NCBI RefSeq assembly: GCF_000332075.2 | Contig: NZ_ALVU02000001.1 | Location: 4,104,324 to 4,168,323, forward strand | Reading direction: 5' to 3' | DNA from: Synechocystis sp. PCC 7509 | Lineage (GTDB): Bacteria > Cyanobacteriota > Cyanobacteriia > Cyanobacteriales > Chroococcidiopsidaceae | DNA length: 64,000 bases | Shown: piece after piece, positions 15,640 to 25,687 of the stretch | Layout of the letters: each line of letters starts with the position of its first letter | Numbering within the stretch: the stretch's first letter is position 1 | Position numbers and translations under genes: made by a program | The notes under the pieces: model-generated | What the model was told of the DNA's origin: nothing | Database searches by the model: none | The model's input: the letters and a program-made list of their open reading frames with translations, nothing else

Positions 15640-18609
15640 TTAGCTAACAGCTATTGGCAAGCAAATAATCTTAGTTGCTTCCAAAGATGCTAATAAATCA
15701 GTCCAAGAGCAGTCAGCCAAGTTGTCGCGGATAACGTGAGCGGCAGCAAATCTCTCAACTGGCCCAAGTCCTACAACCCACATCCCCGCAGCTAAACCAG
15801 CTTCCGCACCTGCCGCCGCATCTTCTACAACCACGCATTCGCAAGGATCTAATCCTAGTTGCATTGCCGCATGGAGAAATACATCGGGTGCGGGTTTGTG
15901 GCGCTCCACACTGTAACCATCACTAATTGCGTGAATGCGACTTTTTATTCCCAATAATCCCGTTACTAAATGAGCATTTTTACTCGAAGAGCCGATCGCT
16001 ATTTTGATTCCTGCCGCGTGTAACTGCTCTAGTAAAGGCAATACTCCGGGCAATAAATCCGCCGCACTTAAGTCTTGAATAAATGCCTCATAATAGCTAT
16101 TTTTCCGTGCCATCATGGCTTGCAGATCGGCTTCGGGAATAGAAACGCCGCCGAATAAATGCAGCAAGGAATCTCGCCGCGACAAACCCCGCATTGCTTC
16201 ATTAGCTTGGCGATCAAAAGCAATTCCTTCTTCATCCGCCAACTGTTTCCAACCTCGGTAATGATACTCGGAAGTATCTGTCAACACGCCATCCAAGTCA
16301 AAAATCACTCCTTTAATTGGTAACTGTGTAAAAGCAGGTTTTAAAGTCTCCGCAAGCTTTTCATTACCAAGGCTCAATTCTTCACCGCTATTAATATTTA
16401 CCACTTTCACCTCTGTTATGCCGTCGTTACTTGTCAAATCGAACTCATAACTCTGACCATGCCAGTTAAGTTTAAAGTTTAAGCGCGTCCAACCTGGAGG
16501 TAAATGGGGAGTTTCCACCATTGGGCCAGTTTCCGTTAACCGGACTCCCGCAAAACCAAAGATTACCGCCTGCCAAGTACCACCCGTAGAAGCGGCGTGT
16601 ATGCCCTCGTGAGCGTTGCCCCGCACGTCTTTGAGGTCAACCAATGCCGCCCGCATAAAATGCTCGTAGGCTTCTGCTGTGCGATCCAAATCACAAGCTA
16701 GGATGGCGTGAATTGCTGGGCCAAGAGAAGAACCGTAGGTATGATCGGTGCGTTTGCTGTAGTAATCCCAATTTGTACGCAACAGGGCGCGATCTTCCCG
16801 ATTTGCTAATGGAGTTTTTAAAGGCAGTTGGCGCATTAAATATAGCAACATTAATACATCTGGCTGCTTGAGTATTTGCCGTTGGTTTGTTTCTTCAATG
16901 CCTAAAATCGCTTGCATTGATGTAGTTCGTCCATTGTATTTCGACAAATCTTCATCAATTAAGTCAAAAAATCCCTCACATTGCTCGATTAACCCAGTTT
17001 CGGGATCGTGCAGTACAAGCAAATTTTGGGCGATGTGATGCCAGTGCTGCAAGCGTTGGGGAGTGAGATTTAGTTTTAGCTCAAGTTCCGTTGCTTTAGA
17101 CGGATAATTTACTTGCAGCCAACCTAAGACAGCAGACGCAGTTTCCATATGCCACTGCACCATGCGGTTAGTAAAAGCGTTATTGTTTACGTGTTCGTGG
17201 TTTTCGTCGGGGCCAATTACATCACGAATTTCATAACAATCGCGTTCTTTATTCCATTCCACTCGGCTACCCCAAAATACGGCGGTATCGAGGATAATTT
17301 CGGCGCCTTGCTGCTGCATCCAAGGGCGATCGCCTGTGGCTTGCCAATACTGCCAAACTCCGTAAGCGACATCGGTTGTAATATGCAACTCAATATCTCC
17401 GCACCAAATCCTTACTGGCTGACCATCGGGGCCTATTACCCATCGGGGGGTTACTTCGTCTCCCGTGCTGGCACTTTCCCAAGGATACATCGCTCCTTCA
17501 TAACCTGCTTCCGAGGCTTTACGTCTTGCGCCATCTAAGTTGTGGTAGCGATAAGATAGCAAATTTTTCGCTACTTGGGGTTGAGTAAAGGCAAGAAAAG
17601 GAACAATAAATATTTCTGTATCCCAAAATACGTGACCGCGATAAGCGTAACCCGATAGAGTTTTAGCCGCAATACTTACTCTGTCGTCGTGACGGGGTGC
17701 AGCAATGAGTAGTTGAAATAAGTTGTAGCGAATTGCTAATTGGGCTGTGAAGTCGCCTTCAATTACAACATCGCAATCGTGCCATAATTCATCCCAAACA
17801 GCGCCATGAGCAGCCAAAAGCGTTGAATAGCTTTTAAAACTTGCTAAATGCTGACAGGCGGTTTGCTCCGGCTGAGAAACTTGCCTAGAAGTAAAGACTG
17901 TAACTGTCTTTTCTAAAGTAATAGTTTGTCCTTTGTGAGCAATAAACTTTGTTTGTACACCCAGATTGCCTTTTGATTCTAAGTTGGCGGTTACATCTGT
18001 ATCTGCCGTACAAGTTAGTTTTGTTGCTATCCCTAGTTCAATTTTTGACTTCAAACAGTGCAGGTGTAACCAAGCGCTGTTATCTGCAACTCCTTCTTGT
18101 AATAACTCCCAATGCTTAACTCCTTGGTTATCAGGGTAGGCGTTAAGGCTGGCGTTTACTTCTATGACTCCGCTAAAATCTATCGGTGTAATGGCGCAGC
18201 GCACAATTAGCAAATGTTCATCTGCCATACTAGCTAGACGTTCAAAGTGCAACTTTACTGTGTTACCTGCGGGACTACGCCACAGTACATAACGGCTTAG
18301 TATGCCCCAATGTAAGTCTAATTGGCGCGTGTATTCCAACACTTTGCCTTCCGCTAGGCTAAAAACTTCGCCAGCGATAGTAATTTGTAACTGTAACCAG
18401 TCAGGACAATTAACTAACTCGGTATAAACTACCGGAACGTCGTCATACACGCCATGAATAAATGTTGTGGCGTTTTCGCCAAGGTAGCCTTCTTCAAAGG
18501 TTCCTCGCGTTGCTAAGTAGCCGTTTCCTATGGTAAACAGCGTTTCTTTATGATGTAATTCGGACGGCGAAAATTCTGTTTCAATGACGTTCCAAGCGTT
18601 TCGATCCAT
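15640..18609 (-). CDS. GH65 glycoside phosphorylase fused to beta-phosphoglucomutase
   Basis: 989 residues. Residues 1-750 form a family 65 phosphorylase (maltose, trehalose or kojibiose type), with catalytic acid E469 in VIGPDENHEH. Residues 766-985 form a HAD beta-phosphoglucomutase with nucleophile D771 and acid/base D773 in VIFDLDGVLTDTSEYH. The disaccharide would be split with phosphate to beta-glucose-1-phosphate and glucose, and the attached mutase would turn the former into glucose-6-phosphate. The fusion channels an otherwise unusual anomer. The disaccharide specificity is not readable from sequence. It lies 139 bases downstream of the debranching-enzyme gene on the same strand. Confidence 0.93.
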   Translation of the reverse strand: MDRNAWNVIETEFSPSELHHKETLFTIGNGYLATRGTFEEGYLGENATTFIHGVYDDVPVVYTELVNCPDWLQLQITIAGEVFSLAEGKVLEYTRQLDLHWGILSRYVLWRSPAGNTVKLHFERLASMADEHLLIVRCAITPIDFSGVIEVNASLNAYPDNQGVKHWELLQEGVADNSAWLHLHCLKSKIELGIATKLTCTADTDVTANLESKGNLGVQTKFIAHKGQTITLEKTVTVFTSRQVSQPEQTACQHLASFKSYSTLLAAHGAVWDELWHDCDVVIEGDFTAQLAIRYNLFQLLIAAPRHDDRVSIAAKTLSGYAYRGHVFWDTEIFIVPFLAFTQPQVAKNLLSYRYHNLDGARRKASEAGYEGAMYPWESASTGDEVTPRWVIGPDGQPVRIWCGDIELHITTDVAYGVWQYWQATGDRPWMQQQGAEIILDTAVFWGSRVEWNKERDCYEIRDVIGPDENHEHVNNNAFTNRMVQWHMETASAVLGWLQVNYPSKATELELKLNLTPQRLQHWHHIAQNLLVLHDPETGLIEQCEGFFDLIDEDLSKYNGRTTSMQAILGIEETNQRQILKQPDVLMLLYLMRQLPLKTPLANREDRALLRTNWDYYSKRTDHTYGSSLGPAIHAILACDLDRTAEAYEHFMRAALVDLKDVRGNAHEGIHAASTGGTWQAVIFGFAGVRLTETGPMVETPHLPPGWTRLNFKLNWHGQSYEFDLTSNDGITEVKVVNINSGEELSLGNEKLAETLKPAFTQLPIKGVIFDLDGVLTDTSEYHYRGWKQLADEEGIAFDRQANEAMRGLSRRDSLLHLFGGVSIPEADLQAMMARKNSYYEAFIQDLSAADLLPGVLPLLEQLHAAGIKIAIGSSSKNAHLVTGLLGIKSRIHAISDGYSVERHKPAPDVFLHAAMQLGLDPCECVVVEDAAAGAEAGLAAGMWVVGLGPVERFAAAHVIRDNLADCSWTDLLASLEATKIICLPIAVS

Positions 18610-18748
18610 GACTTGTATATCTCACTAAATAATTTGTTAGTGTTTTGATTGCTCTATTTAGCATTCCCTTGAAGCTAAATTTTTCAGCGATTGTTGCAAA
18701 AAGTTTACAAAACGCAACAAAGTAGGTTTTGAGAAATTTTATTTATAC

Positions 18749-20998
18749 CTATGCTTCAATGACTACGCGCAAGTTTCCGCGTTTTCTCGCCACTCGACAA
18801 GCGGTAGTGCTGCCAGAGCGTTCAAATTCTAAGTCAAGTACAGTATTACCAACACGCAAGTTGTGTATAGACAACTGATTGATTGATTCTGGCAGCGCTG
18901 GATCGATGATCCGCAAGCGGTTATTTACAGCATCCGGCACTAAATTTACCATCATATGCAGTAACTGAAAGATACTTCCCGTTGCCCAGGCTTGGGGAGT
19001 GCAAGCAACAGGATACTGTACGGGGGTGTTGTTGCCGTTGCGCTCGTAGCCGCAAAATAATTCTGGGGGACGCTCGTAAGATTGCATTAAAGTCATATCT
19101 AGCAAGCCTTGAGATACTTCTAAAGCTTGCTCTACAAGTCCTAAACTCCGCAATCCCATCGCAATTAGGGAATTATCGTGAGGCCATACCGAACCGATGT
19201 GATAGCCCATTGGGTTGTATGCTGGGGACAAACTACTCAGCGTCCGAATACCCCAACCGTTAAACATATCTGGCGCTCGCAGTCTTTCGGCGACGCTACT
19301 AGCCCGTTCGGGGGTAAGGATGCCCAAAAGCAGGCAGTGACCGGGATTTGATGTGATACTATCTACTTGATGTCCTTCGCCATCCAAAGCCAAGGCACAA
19401 AAATGTTGGTCTTCCATCCAAAAGTCGCGGTTAAATCGGGCTTTGAGTTCTTTTGCTTCTTCTAGCCAGCGATCGGCTAAATCAATGCGCTTTTTCATCC
19501 GGGCAATTTCTGCTAACCTAATTTTGGCAGCGTAGGTATAAGCCTGCACCTCAGATAAGATAATTGGCCCAGTGGCTATTTCTCCTTTACGATTGACAAT
19601 GCAGTCGCCCGAATCTTTCCAGCCTTGGTTAGCAAGTCCGCGCCGCGATTTACGTAGGTAGCCAAGATACCCTGTTTCCTTGCTGTTGCGATCGATCCAA
19701 TCCATTGCGGAAATCGCATTACTCCACAATTTGTCTAGAGTTTCTTGATCGTAAGTCCATGCGTAATACTCCGCGTACAACATCAACCACAGGGGAGTAG
19801 CGTCAATTGTGCCGTAGTAAGGAGTATGAGGAATTTCTTGACAACGAGCCATTTCTCCTTGGCGTAACTCGTGAAGAATTTTACCGGGTTCTTCTTCCCG
19901 CCAATCGTCTTCTACTTTGCCTTGGTAGTGCGCTAAAAGAGTTAAAGTTTCTTTAGCGATTTGGGGGTTCAGCATCAAAGTCTGAGAAGCAGTAATTAAA
20001 GAGTCCCTCCCAAATAGTGTTGAATACCAAGGTACTCCGGCGGCTACAGTTTTATGTTTGCCAAAGGTTTGACGCAACAAATACAAATCTTGTTCAGCGC
20101 GTTCAACTACGCGATTAAAGGTAGCTTTATCGGAGCGAATTTGCGTGATTTGTTCGCACCAATGCTTTTCTTCGGAAGATTCGGCGGCTTTAGCTTGTCC
20201 TAATGTTGCCGGAGCGCTGGTAATTGTTGATGAGGAGCTATTATTTACCAGCATTTGCAATCGATAACCCAGCTTTTGCGTTTCGTGAGAACCTAGTTCT
20301 ATTTGCCACAGCGCTGTATAACCTTTAAATTGGTCTGGGGTGCGATGCTGAAACTCAATCACTGACTGCATCAAAGATTTGTCTAAGCCTTGGTAAGCAA
20401 GTCTTAGGTTTTTTGGCGGCGTGTCTTCGTCCTGGATGGGAGTAAGTTCTCTTAATAGCTTGCCTTGTTTTTCCCGGTGAGCGCCTCTAATTTCAAACAG
20501 ATCGACAAAATCAGAGTTGAAACTAATGCTAATTTCAAAGCTAATTGGACTTGTACTATAGTTTGAAACTTCTATTTCTTCAAACAGAGCGCCACTAACA
20601 GCAATTTCTCGGCGAATCCCTAGGGTGTCTGGTTTGAGACGATCTTCAATTAAAGGATTTGTACAGAGAATTGATAGTAAAAATCCTTTTTCGGCGGTGC
20701 TACTAAGTAATACAGGACTTCGCCCTTCTATTTGCAGTTCCAGACGACTCAGAAATCTAGTATCGTTGCAAAATAGCCCCATACTAGCGGTGCGATCGTC
20801 CATCAAGCAGCCCGAAATATTCCCTAGAGTGTCTGTAACTAAAAATACATCGTCATCTTTAATTGTCAGTGTCGGCTGCGGTCTTTCGCTAATTACACAG
20901 GGCCACTCGGTAATCGGGGCTTCTTGAGCAGGTATAAAAGTGATGCCGTCAACAATAATTTTGTCTGGTGTCGTGAGCGTATCTGCTGTCATTATCAA
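18749..20998 (-). CDS. Amylo-alpha-1,6-glucosidase / glycogen-debranching-enzyme-like protein
   Basis: 749 residues: an N-terminal beta-sandwich (about 1-270, GDE N-terminal type, with LVTDTLGNISGCLMDDRTAS) and a C-terminal (alpha/alpha)6 barrel with WYSTLFGRDSLITASQ, RLAEIARMKKR, GWGIRTLSS and YHIGSVWPHDNSLIAMGL. Related proteins cleave alpha-1,6 branches or are uncharacterised glucosidases. It probably works with the GH31 and GH65 enzymes. Two ATGs, at 20998 and 20992, are possible starts. The catalytic acids were not pinned down. Confidence 0.87.
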   Translation of the reverse strand: MIMTADTLTTPDKIIVDGITFIPAQEAPITEWPCVISERPQPTLTIKDDDVFLVTDTLGNISGCLMDDRTASMGLFCNDTRFLSRLELQIEGRSPVLLSSTAEKGFLLSILCTNPLIEDRLKPDTLGIRREIAVSGALFEEIEVSNYSTSPISFEISISFNSDFVDLFEIRGAHREKQGKLLRELTPIQDEDTPPKNLRLAYQGLDKSLMQSVIEFQHRTPDQFKGYTALWQIELGSHETQKLGYRLQMLVNNSSSSTITSAPATLGQAKAAESSEEKHWCEQITQIRSDKATFNRVVERAEQDLYLLRQTFGKHKTVAAGVPWYSTLFGRDSLITASQTLMLNPQIAKETLTLLAHYQGKVEDDWREEEPGKILHELRQGEMARCQEIPHTPYYGTIDATPLWLMLYAEYYAWTYDQETLDKLWSNAISAMDWIDRNSKETGYLGYLRKSRRGLANQGWKDSGDCIVNRKGEIATGPIILSEVQAYTYAAKIRLAEIARMKKRIDLADRWLEEAKELKARFNRDFWMEDQHFCALALDGEGHQVDSITSNPGHCLLLGILTPERASSVAERLRAPDMFNGWGIRTLSSLSPAYNPMGYHIGSVWPHDNSLIAMGLRSLGLVEQALEVSQGLLDMTLMQSYERPPELFCGYERNGNNTPVQYPVACTPQAWATGSIFQLLHMMVNLVPDAVNNRLRIIDPALPESINQLSIHNLRVGNTVLDLEFERSGSTTACRVARKRGNLRVVIEA

Positions 20999-21578
20999 GT
21001 TTTCTGCTCTCTAGGGTTAGTTTTTTGTTTGCTACCAAAGATAGGTCTTTGCTGTACACTATTAACCGCTTGACTAAAAGTAAAAATACTTATTTTAACT
21101 TGACAAGTGCCAAGTTAAAAGTTAACTACCTTTTAAAGATAAAGTGATAAATCTACATTTTTGTTCATGACGAAAGTTTGCGTTTTTGAGTTTGATCTGC
21201 TGGTACTGACTTAAGTTTTTATACATACCCAGGCTTTTACTCTACTTTAGTCTGTGTTGCTAAATTAAAGCTCATAAACTATTGTAAATATCTTTAATAT
21301 TTGTACACAACCAGTTAAATTTTTGTAGATAGTCAAACGCGCGATAGCGCCAGCGCGATCGCAGAGCATCGCACTTCTGTAGTTTATTGAAGCTAAGAAT
21401 AATTCGCACGTTTAGTTAAGCAAGGGTTTTTAGGCAAATTCTCTCAGTAAGGAGTTCAAGCCTCATGCCTTGTTTGAGGTTCTAAAGCAAAAGTCGCCTT
21501 AGGTCTGGAAATCTAAATAATTAGAAGTATTACAAGGATTTTGAGCGATCGCAAAATCCTTGCAAACAGACGGCAACG
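20999..21578. other. 580-bp intergenic region upstream of the debranching-enzyme gene
   Basis: AT-rich, with no credible gene on either strand. A GCGC-rich patch with one HIP1 site lies near 21340-21375 and another HIP1 site near 21546. Long A/T stretches at 21060-21320 could hold the promoter of the minus-strand gene, but no clear -35/-10 pair stands out. Confidence 0.4.
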
Positions 21579-22625
21579 CTAATTTTTCTCGCGGTTGGCG
21601 GAAGTTAGCGCTATTCCAAAAGCTCTGAGATACTGCTCAGTCATTGATTCAACACTAAAATGGTTGACAACATAATCGCGGCAAGTTTGGCGATCTAATT
21701 TATTAACTAATGAAACCGATTCAATCATTTTTTCCATAGAATGACAGACAAACCCGGTTTTTTCGTGAGCAATAACTTCGGGTACAGAACCTAAAGCCAT
21801 ACCAATGACAGGAGTTCCCGTCGCCATAGATTCAATCATTACTAGCCCAAAAGGTTCGCGCCAGGTAATCGGAAACAAAGTCGCCGTAGCACCGCTCAAC
21901 AGCGCCACTTTTTCATCGTGGGAAACTTCCCCCAAATACTGAATTTGCTCCCCATCAATGTGCGATTCTAGCTGTTCTGCGTAAAAAGCGCGATCGACAG
22001 CATCAATTTTACCAGCCATTTTTAACGGTAAACCACTAGCACGAGCAATTTCAATTGCTTGCACGGGACCTTTTTCTGGCGAAAGCCGTCCGACAAAAGC
22101 AAGATAAGCAGGTTCGGTGGGGGTAGCATTAAAAGGATAAGCCTTAGTATCAATACCGTTGTAAACCGTATGAATGTAGTTTAAGCCTAACCGAGGTTCT
22201 CTTTGAGCTTCGCTAATACTAATATAAGGCTGCCAGGCAAACTGACGAAACATCTTTTCGTTGTCTGGGGTAAAAATCCCGTGCATGGTATGGACTGTCG
22301 GAGTTTTGACAAAACTGCTATAAGGAAGCGCCGCACAGCCAACATGAGAATGAATAATATCAAAATGATGTGCCTGTCTGTAGACATCGTGCAACATCAT
22401 TTGTTCGTATAGCCCTGGCTCTTTAATATTAGGATCGAGTCTTAGGGCTTGGTCGTGAACGGATTTAAGTTTGCCTGTAGTAACGGAGTCACCAGAGGCA
22501 AACAAAGTAACTTCATGACCTTGGCGGACTAATTCATCACTAAGCAAGCTAACAATTAGTTCAATACCGCCGTAGCGAAAAGGGGGGACGCGCTCCCATA
22601 ATGGAGCAATTTGAGCAATTTTCAT
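21579..22625 (-). CDS. Glycosyltransferase family 4
   Basis: 348 residues with the GT-B layout. MKIAQIAPLWERVPPFRYGG starts the N-terminal Rossmann lobe, FVGRLSPEKGPVQAIEIA the nucleotide-sugar lobe, and EPFGLVMIESMATGTPVIG is the E-x7-E retaining motif. Cyanobacterial relatives make glycolipids or exopolysaccharide, or transfer glucose. The acceptor is unknown. It heads the minus-strand run of carbohydrate genes but is 580 bases from the next one, so it probably has its own transcript. Confidence 0.9.
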   Translation of the reverse strand: MKIAQIAPLWERVPPFRYGGIELIVSLLSDELVRQGHEVTLFASGDSVTTGKLKSVHDQALRLDPNIKEPGLYEQMMLHDVYRQAHHFDIIHSHVGCAALPYSSFVKTPTVHTMHGIFTPDNEKMFRQFAWQPYISISEAQREPRLGLNYIHTVYNGIDTKAYPFNATPTEPAYLAFVGRLSPEKGPVQAIEIARASGLPLKMAGKIDAVDRAFYAEQLESHIDGEQIQYLGEVSHDEKVALLSGATATLFPITWREPFGLVMIESMATGTPVIGMALGSVPEVIAHEKTGFVCHSMEKMIESVSLVNKLDRQTCRDYVVNHFSVESMTEQYLRAFGIALTSANREKN

Positions 22626-22994
22626 AGGTTAATAGCGGCAAAAAATAGCAAAGCAAAGGCAGAAAACCCAAACTTTGCGATCGCGGAAAAGCGGGTAAAC
22701 TTGTCACCCTAAGTTAGGGAAAACATCTTTAATCGAACCATTCCTTAAAGAAGATATAACATTGACAGGTATAGCAAATATAGAGTGTAGATCGAATTTG
22801 AGTAACTAAACCCGATAGAGCAAAGGTAAAAGACTTAACGCTTCTTAGGTAGGATAAATAAAGAAGATTAGTTAGGGTGGCTTTTTGCCCTTAGCCGCTA
22901 TGATTCCCAATTCCAGATAGCTATAACAAGCAAAGCAAGCGAACTTCGGCAACTGGAAAGTAGTTAAGATGCAACGCGCAATGAAAGACAAGCT
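22626..22994. other. 369-bp divergent intergenic region (GT4 / sensor kinase)
   Basis: It must hold two divergent promoters. TTCCAG (22911-22916) pairs with CTGGAA (22953-22958) around a CGAACTTCGG core in what would be the 5' leader of the kinase mRNA. I could not match it to a known riboswitch. Confidence 0.35.
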
Positions 22995-25043
22995 ATGAGC
23001 ATTTCTACGGTTTCCGTGTTGAGCGATCTGCTAAACGCCATACCCCAACTTCGACCTCAGCTTTATTTCAAGGCTTCTTTAACCGCTCTTTCCCATGCGA
23101 TGGAAGATCGAGTATTAGCCGCTAATACTGACCATCCTTTGCTGATTGCTAGTTTTCAAAGGGAACGTTATTATCGCCAAGAAGCTCATCGTTACAGGCG
23201 CATTGCCCAAAGGACTGACCAAGTTTATGTGCTATCGGCTTTAGAAACCGATTTTACTAACGCTTCGGGTTTTTATGAAACGATCGCTTTTGATTTGGAA
23301 GATGCTTTAAGTCAAGAGTGGCATTTAGTGATAATTGGACAGCAATACGCAACTTGCTTGGTATGTAGAGAGCGGTTTATGAATCCCACCAAAAAGAAGT
23401 CGCCTTTGCCTAATAGTTTTGATATCGACCCATCGCGCCAATTTGAGGGCATATGGACGAGCGATCGCACTGTTAGTTTTAAAGCTGCGGAATTGTTATT
23501 AGCAAGAATTCTTAGCTACAGACCAGAATTAAGTAGCAAAATCGAGCAAGCACGAGATAATTTTGGTTTAGCCCGTCCTCCTAAGCGGAAATCGTTAAAA
23601 AAATCTCAGCCTAAAACTGTCTCAGAGCTTGGCTTTTCCACCATCGATCCCGATCCTTTTGTGCAGCGTTTGGTGACTTATTTGCAAGCAGGGCAATATA
23701 AATTATTAAAAGCTTACGGTTCAATCGCCGAGCAAGAACGTAAAGAGCGCCTTGTCAACTCAATTACCGCCGCTATTCGGCGCGGAAGTAACAACGGACA
23801 ACCATTGCATCCCCAGGAAATTCTCGCTGTAGCGGTGGAAGAATTAGGACAAGCATTATTTGTGTGTCGTTGTTTAATCTACCGCGCGGCAGCAACGGAA
23901 ACAACGGCAACTATTACTCACGAGTTTTTAAAGCCGGGGATAACATCTATTGTTGGACAAACTTTACAACTGCAACAGCATTCTTTATTTCAAGAAATAG
24001 TGCAGCACAAAGAAAGTATAGCGATTGTAGATACCCAAACCGACGATCGCATTACCAGTTCCGTAACTCTAAAAAGGATTGTAGAACTCTTTGCTCTGCG
24101 TTCTTGGCTAATAGTTCCCGTGCTATACCAAAGTAGGTTATTAGGAATTATAGAGTTGCATCATTGCGGAGCTATGCCTCATCCCTGGCAAGAAAACGAA
24201 ATTTCCTTAGTGGAAGCGATCGCAACTCAAATCGCCGCCGCCTTAATTCAAGCCGAGGCTTACGCTAATTTAGAAGACCTTAACCAACAACTAGAAGCCC
24301 TCGATCGCACTCGTAGCAACTTAATCGCCATTACCGGTCACGAATTGCGGACACCTTTATCGACAATTCAAGTTTGCCTTGAAAGCCTAGCAACAGAGCC
24401 AGATATGCCTTGGGAATTGCGCGAAGTCATGCTCAGTACCGCCTTATCGGACTCCGAACGGATGCGGAAATTAGTGCAAGACTTTTTAACTCTTTCCTCT
24501 TTAGAAAGCGGACAAGTCCAATGGCATCCCGAATCATTATCTTTAGAGGAATGCGTAGAACTTGCTTTAAGCCGGACGCGTAGCCGTGTCAGCGTGGAAG
24601 ATAAACCCAGAATCACCAGCCAAGTATCCGAGCAATTACCTTTAGTTAGAGCCGATGGAGATTGGCTAGTAGAAGTCATATCTAAGCTACTAGATAACGC
24701 CAGTAAATTTACTCCCCCTCAAGGAGAAATTACAATTTCCGCCGCTTGCCAAGATAAAAAAAACCTCGTAGTTACAGTCACAGATACCGGACGCGGAATC
24801 GAAAATGGGCGACTAGAACTTGTCTTTGACCGCTTTTATCAAGAAGAAGGTTCTTTGCGCCGGACTGTGGGCGGTACAGGGTTAGGGTTGGCAATTTGTC
24901 GCCAAATTGTTCATGGTTGGGGCGGTCAAATTTGGGCAGAGTCTATCGGTAAAGACCAAGGTAGCAAGTTTCATTTTACAATTCCGATGGCGATTTCTAA
25001 ACCCGTAGAACCGCGTAGTAGTAAAAAAGCAAAGAAGTTGTAA
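22995..25043 (+). CDS. DICT-GAF sensor histidine kinase
   Basis: 682 residues. Residues 1-170 form a DICT sensory domain (MSISTVSVLSDLLNAIPQLR start, HPLLIASFQRERYYRQEAHRY), followed by a linker, a GAF domain (about 260-420), HisKA with phosphoacceptor H449 in ITGHELRTPL, and an HATPase with N-box KLLDNASKF, DTGRGI and GGTGLGLAICRQIV. DICT domains are frequent in cyanobacterial kinases and thought to sense light or redox state. No response regulator is next to it. Cytoplasmic; no membrane segment. Confidence 0.92.
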   Translation: MSISTVSVLSDLLNAIPQLRPQLYFKASLTALSHAMEDRVLAANTDHPLLIASFQRERYYRQEAHRYRRIAQRTDQVYVLSALETDFTNASGFYETIAFDLEDALSQEWHLVIIGQQYATCLVCRERFMNPTKKKSPLPNSFDIDPSRQFEGIWTSDRTVSFKAAELLLARILSYRPELSSKIEQARDNFGLARPPKRKSLKKSQPKTVSELGFSTIDPDPFVQRLVTYLQAGQYKLLKAYGSIAEQERKERLVNSITAAIRRGSNNGQPLHPQEILAVAVEELGQALFVCRCLIYRAAATETTATITHEFLKPGITSIVGQTLQLQQHSLFQEIVQHKESIAIVDTQTDDRITSSVTLKRIVELFALRSWLIVPVLYQSRLLGIIELHHCGAMPHPWQENEISLVEAIATQIAAALIQAEAYANLEDLNQQLEALDRTRSNLIAITGHELRTPLSTIQVCLESLATEPDMPWELREVMLSTALSDSERMRKLVQDFLTLSSLESGQVQWHPESLSLEECVELALSRTRSRVSVEDKPRITSQVSEQLPLVRADGDWLVEVISKLLDNASKFTPPQGEITISAACQDKKNLVVTVTDTGRGIENGRLELVFDRFYQEEGSLRRTVGGTGLGLAICRQIVHGWGGQIWAESIGKDQGSKFHFTIPMAISKPVEPRSSKKAKKL

Positions 25044-25118
25044 CGGTTTCTTGCATAGACGCAATTAAAGCGCGAAGTCAGTGATACGATGCCCTAAAAC
25101 GGTTTGCGAGAGTCATTT

Positions 25119-25583
25119 ATGGCAGAAGAACTTTCTGGACAAACTCCGATATTTGGCGGCAGCACTGGCGGCTTGCTAACTAAGGCGGACAGAGAAGAAA
25201 AGTACGCGATTACCTGGACTAGCCCCAAAGAGCAAGTATTTGAAATGCCAACGGGTGGCTCTGCCATCATGCGGCAAGGCAAAAACCTTCTATACTTGGC
25301 TCGTAAGGAGTATGGAATTGCGATCGGTGGTCAGCAATTGCGGACAAAGTTCAAAATTACGGACTACAAAATCTACCGGATTTATCCTAGCGGCGAAGTG
25401 GAATACTTGCATCCCAAAGATGGCGTATTCCCTGAGAAAGTAAATCCAGGTCGGGAAAAAGTTCGTTATGTAGACCGCAATATTGGCAGAAACCCCGATT
25501 CAGCTAAGTTGAAGTTTAGCGGCATTTATTCTTTTGACGCAGAACTACCAAAATCACCAGAAGCTAAAAAAGCTGGTTCTTAA
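25119..25583 (+). CDS. psaD: Photosystem I reaction-centre subunit II (PsaD)
   Basis: The ATG at 25119 gives [14 protein letters not shown], 154 residues, the right size for PsaD; an earlier in-frame start at 25104 would add five residues and is unlikely. TGLL-like [18 protein letters not shown], the basic [20 protein letters not shown] and [11 protein letters not shown] are typical. PsaD sits on the stromal or cytoplasmic face of photosystem I and docks ferredoxin. It has its own strong terminator, so it is monocistronic. Confidence 0.97.
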   Translation: MAEELSGQTPIFGGSTGGLLTKADREEKYAITWTSPKEQVFEMPTGGSAIMRQGKNLLYLARKEYGIAIGGQQLRTKFKITDYKIYRIYPSGEVEYLHPKDGVFPEKVNPGREKVRYVDRNIGRNPDSAKLKFSGIYSFDAELPKSPEAKKAGS

Positions 25584-25616
25584 AGCTTTAGTAGCCAATA
25601 ACTGGTTAGTTTAAAT

Positions 25617-25653
25617 TAGTCTCGGTGTTCTATTACCGAGGCTGATTTTTTTG
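25617..25653 (+). terminator. Rho-independent terminator of psaD
   Basis: The stem CTCGGT (25621-25626) / ACCGAG (25635-25640) is followed by a run of eight T's. Confidence 0.85.
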
Positions 25654-25687
25654 TAATTATGGGATTTTTTGCCCTCAAAAAACTGTT

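Noticed and set aside
22911-22958. Possible glutamine or other riboswitch ahead of the sensor kinase
   Set aside because: There is a short stem but none of the conserved core sequences of the glnA or cobalamin motifs that I know.
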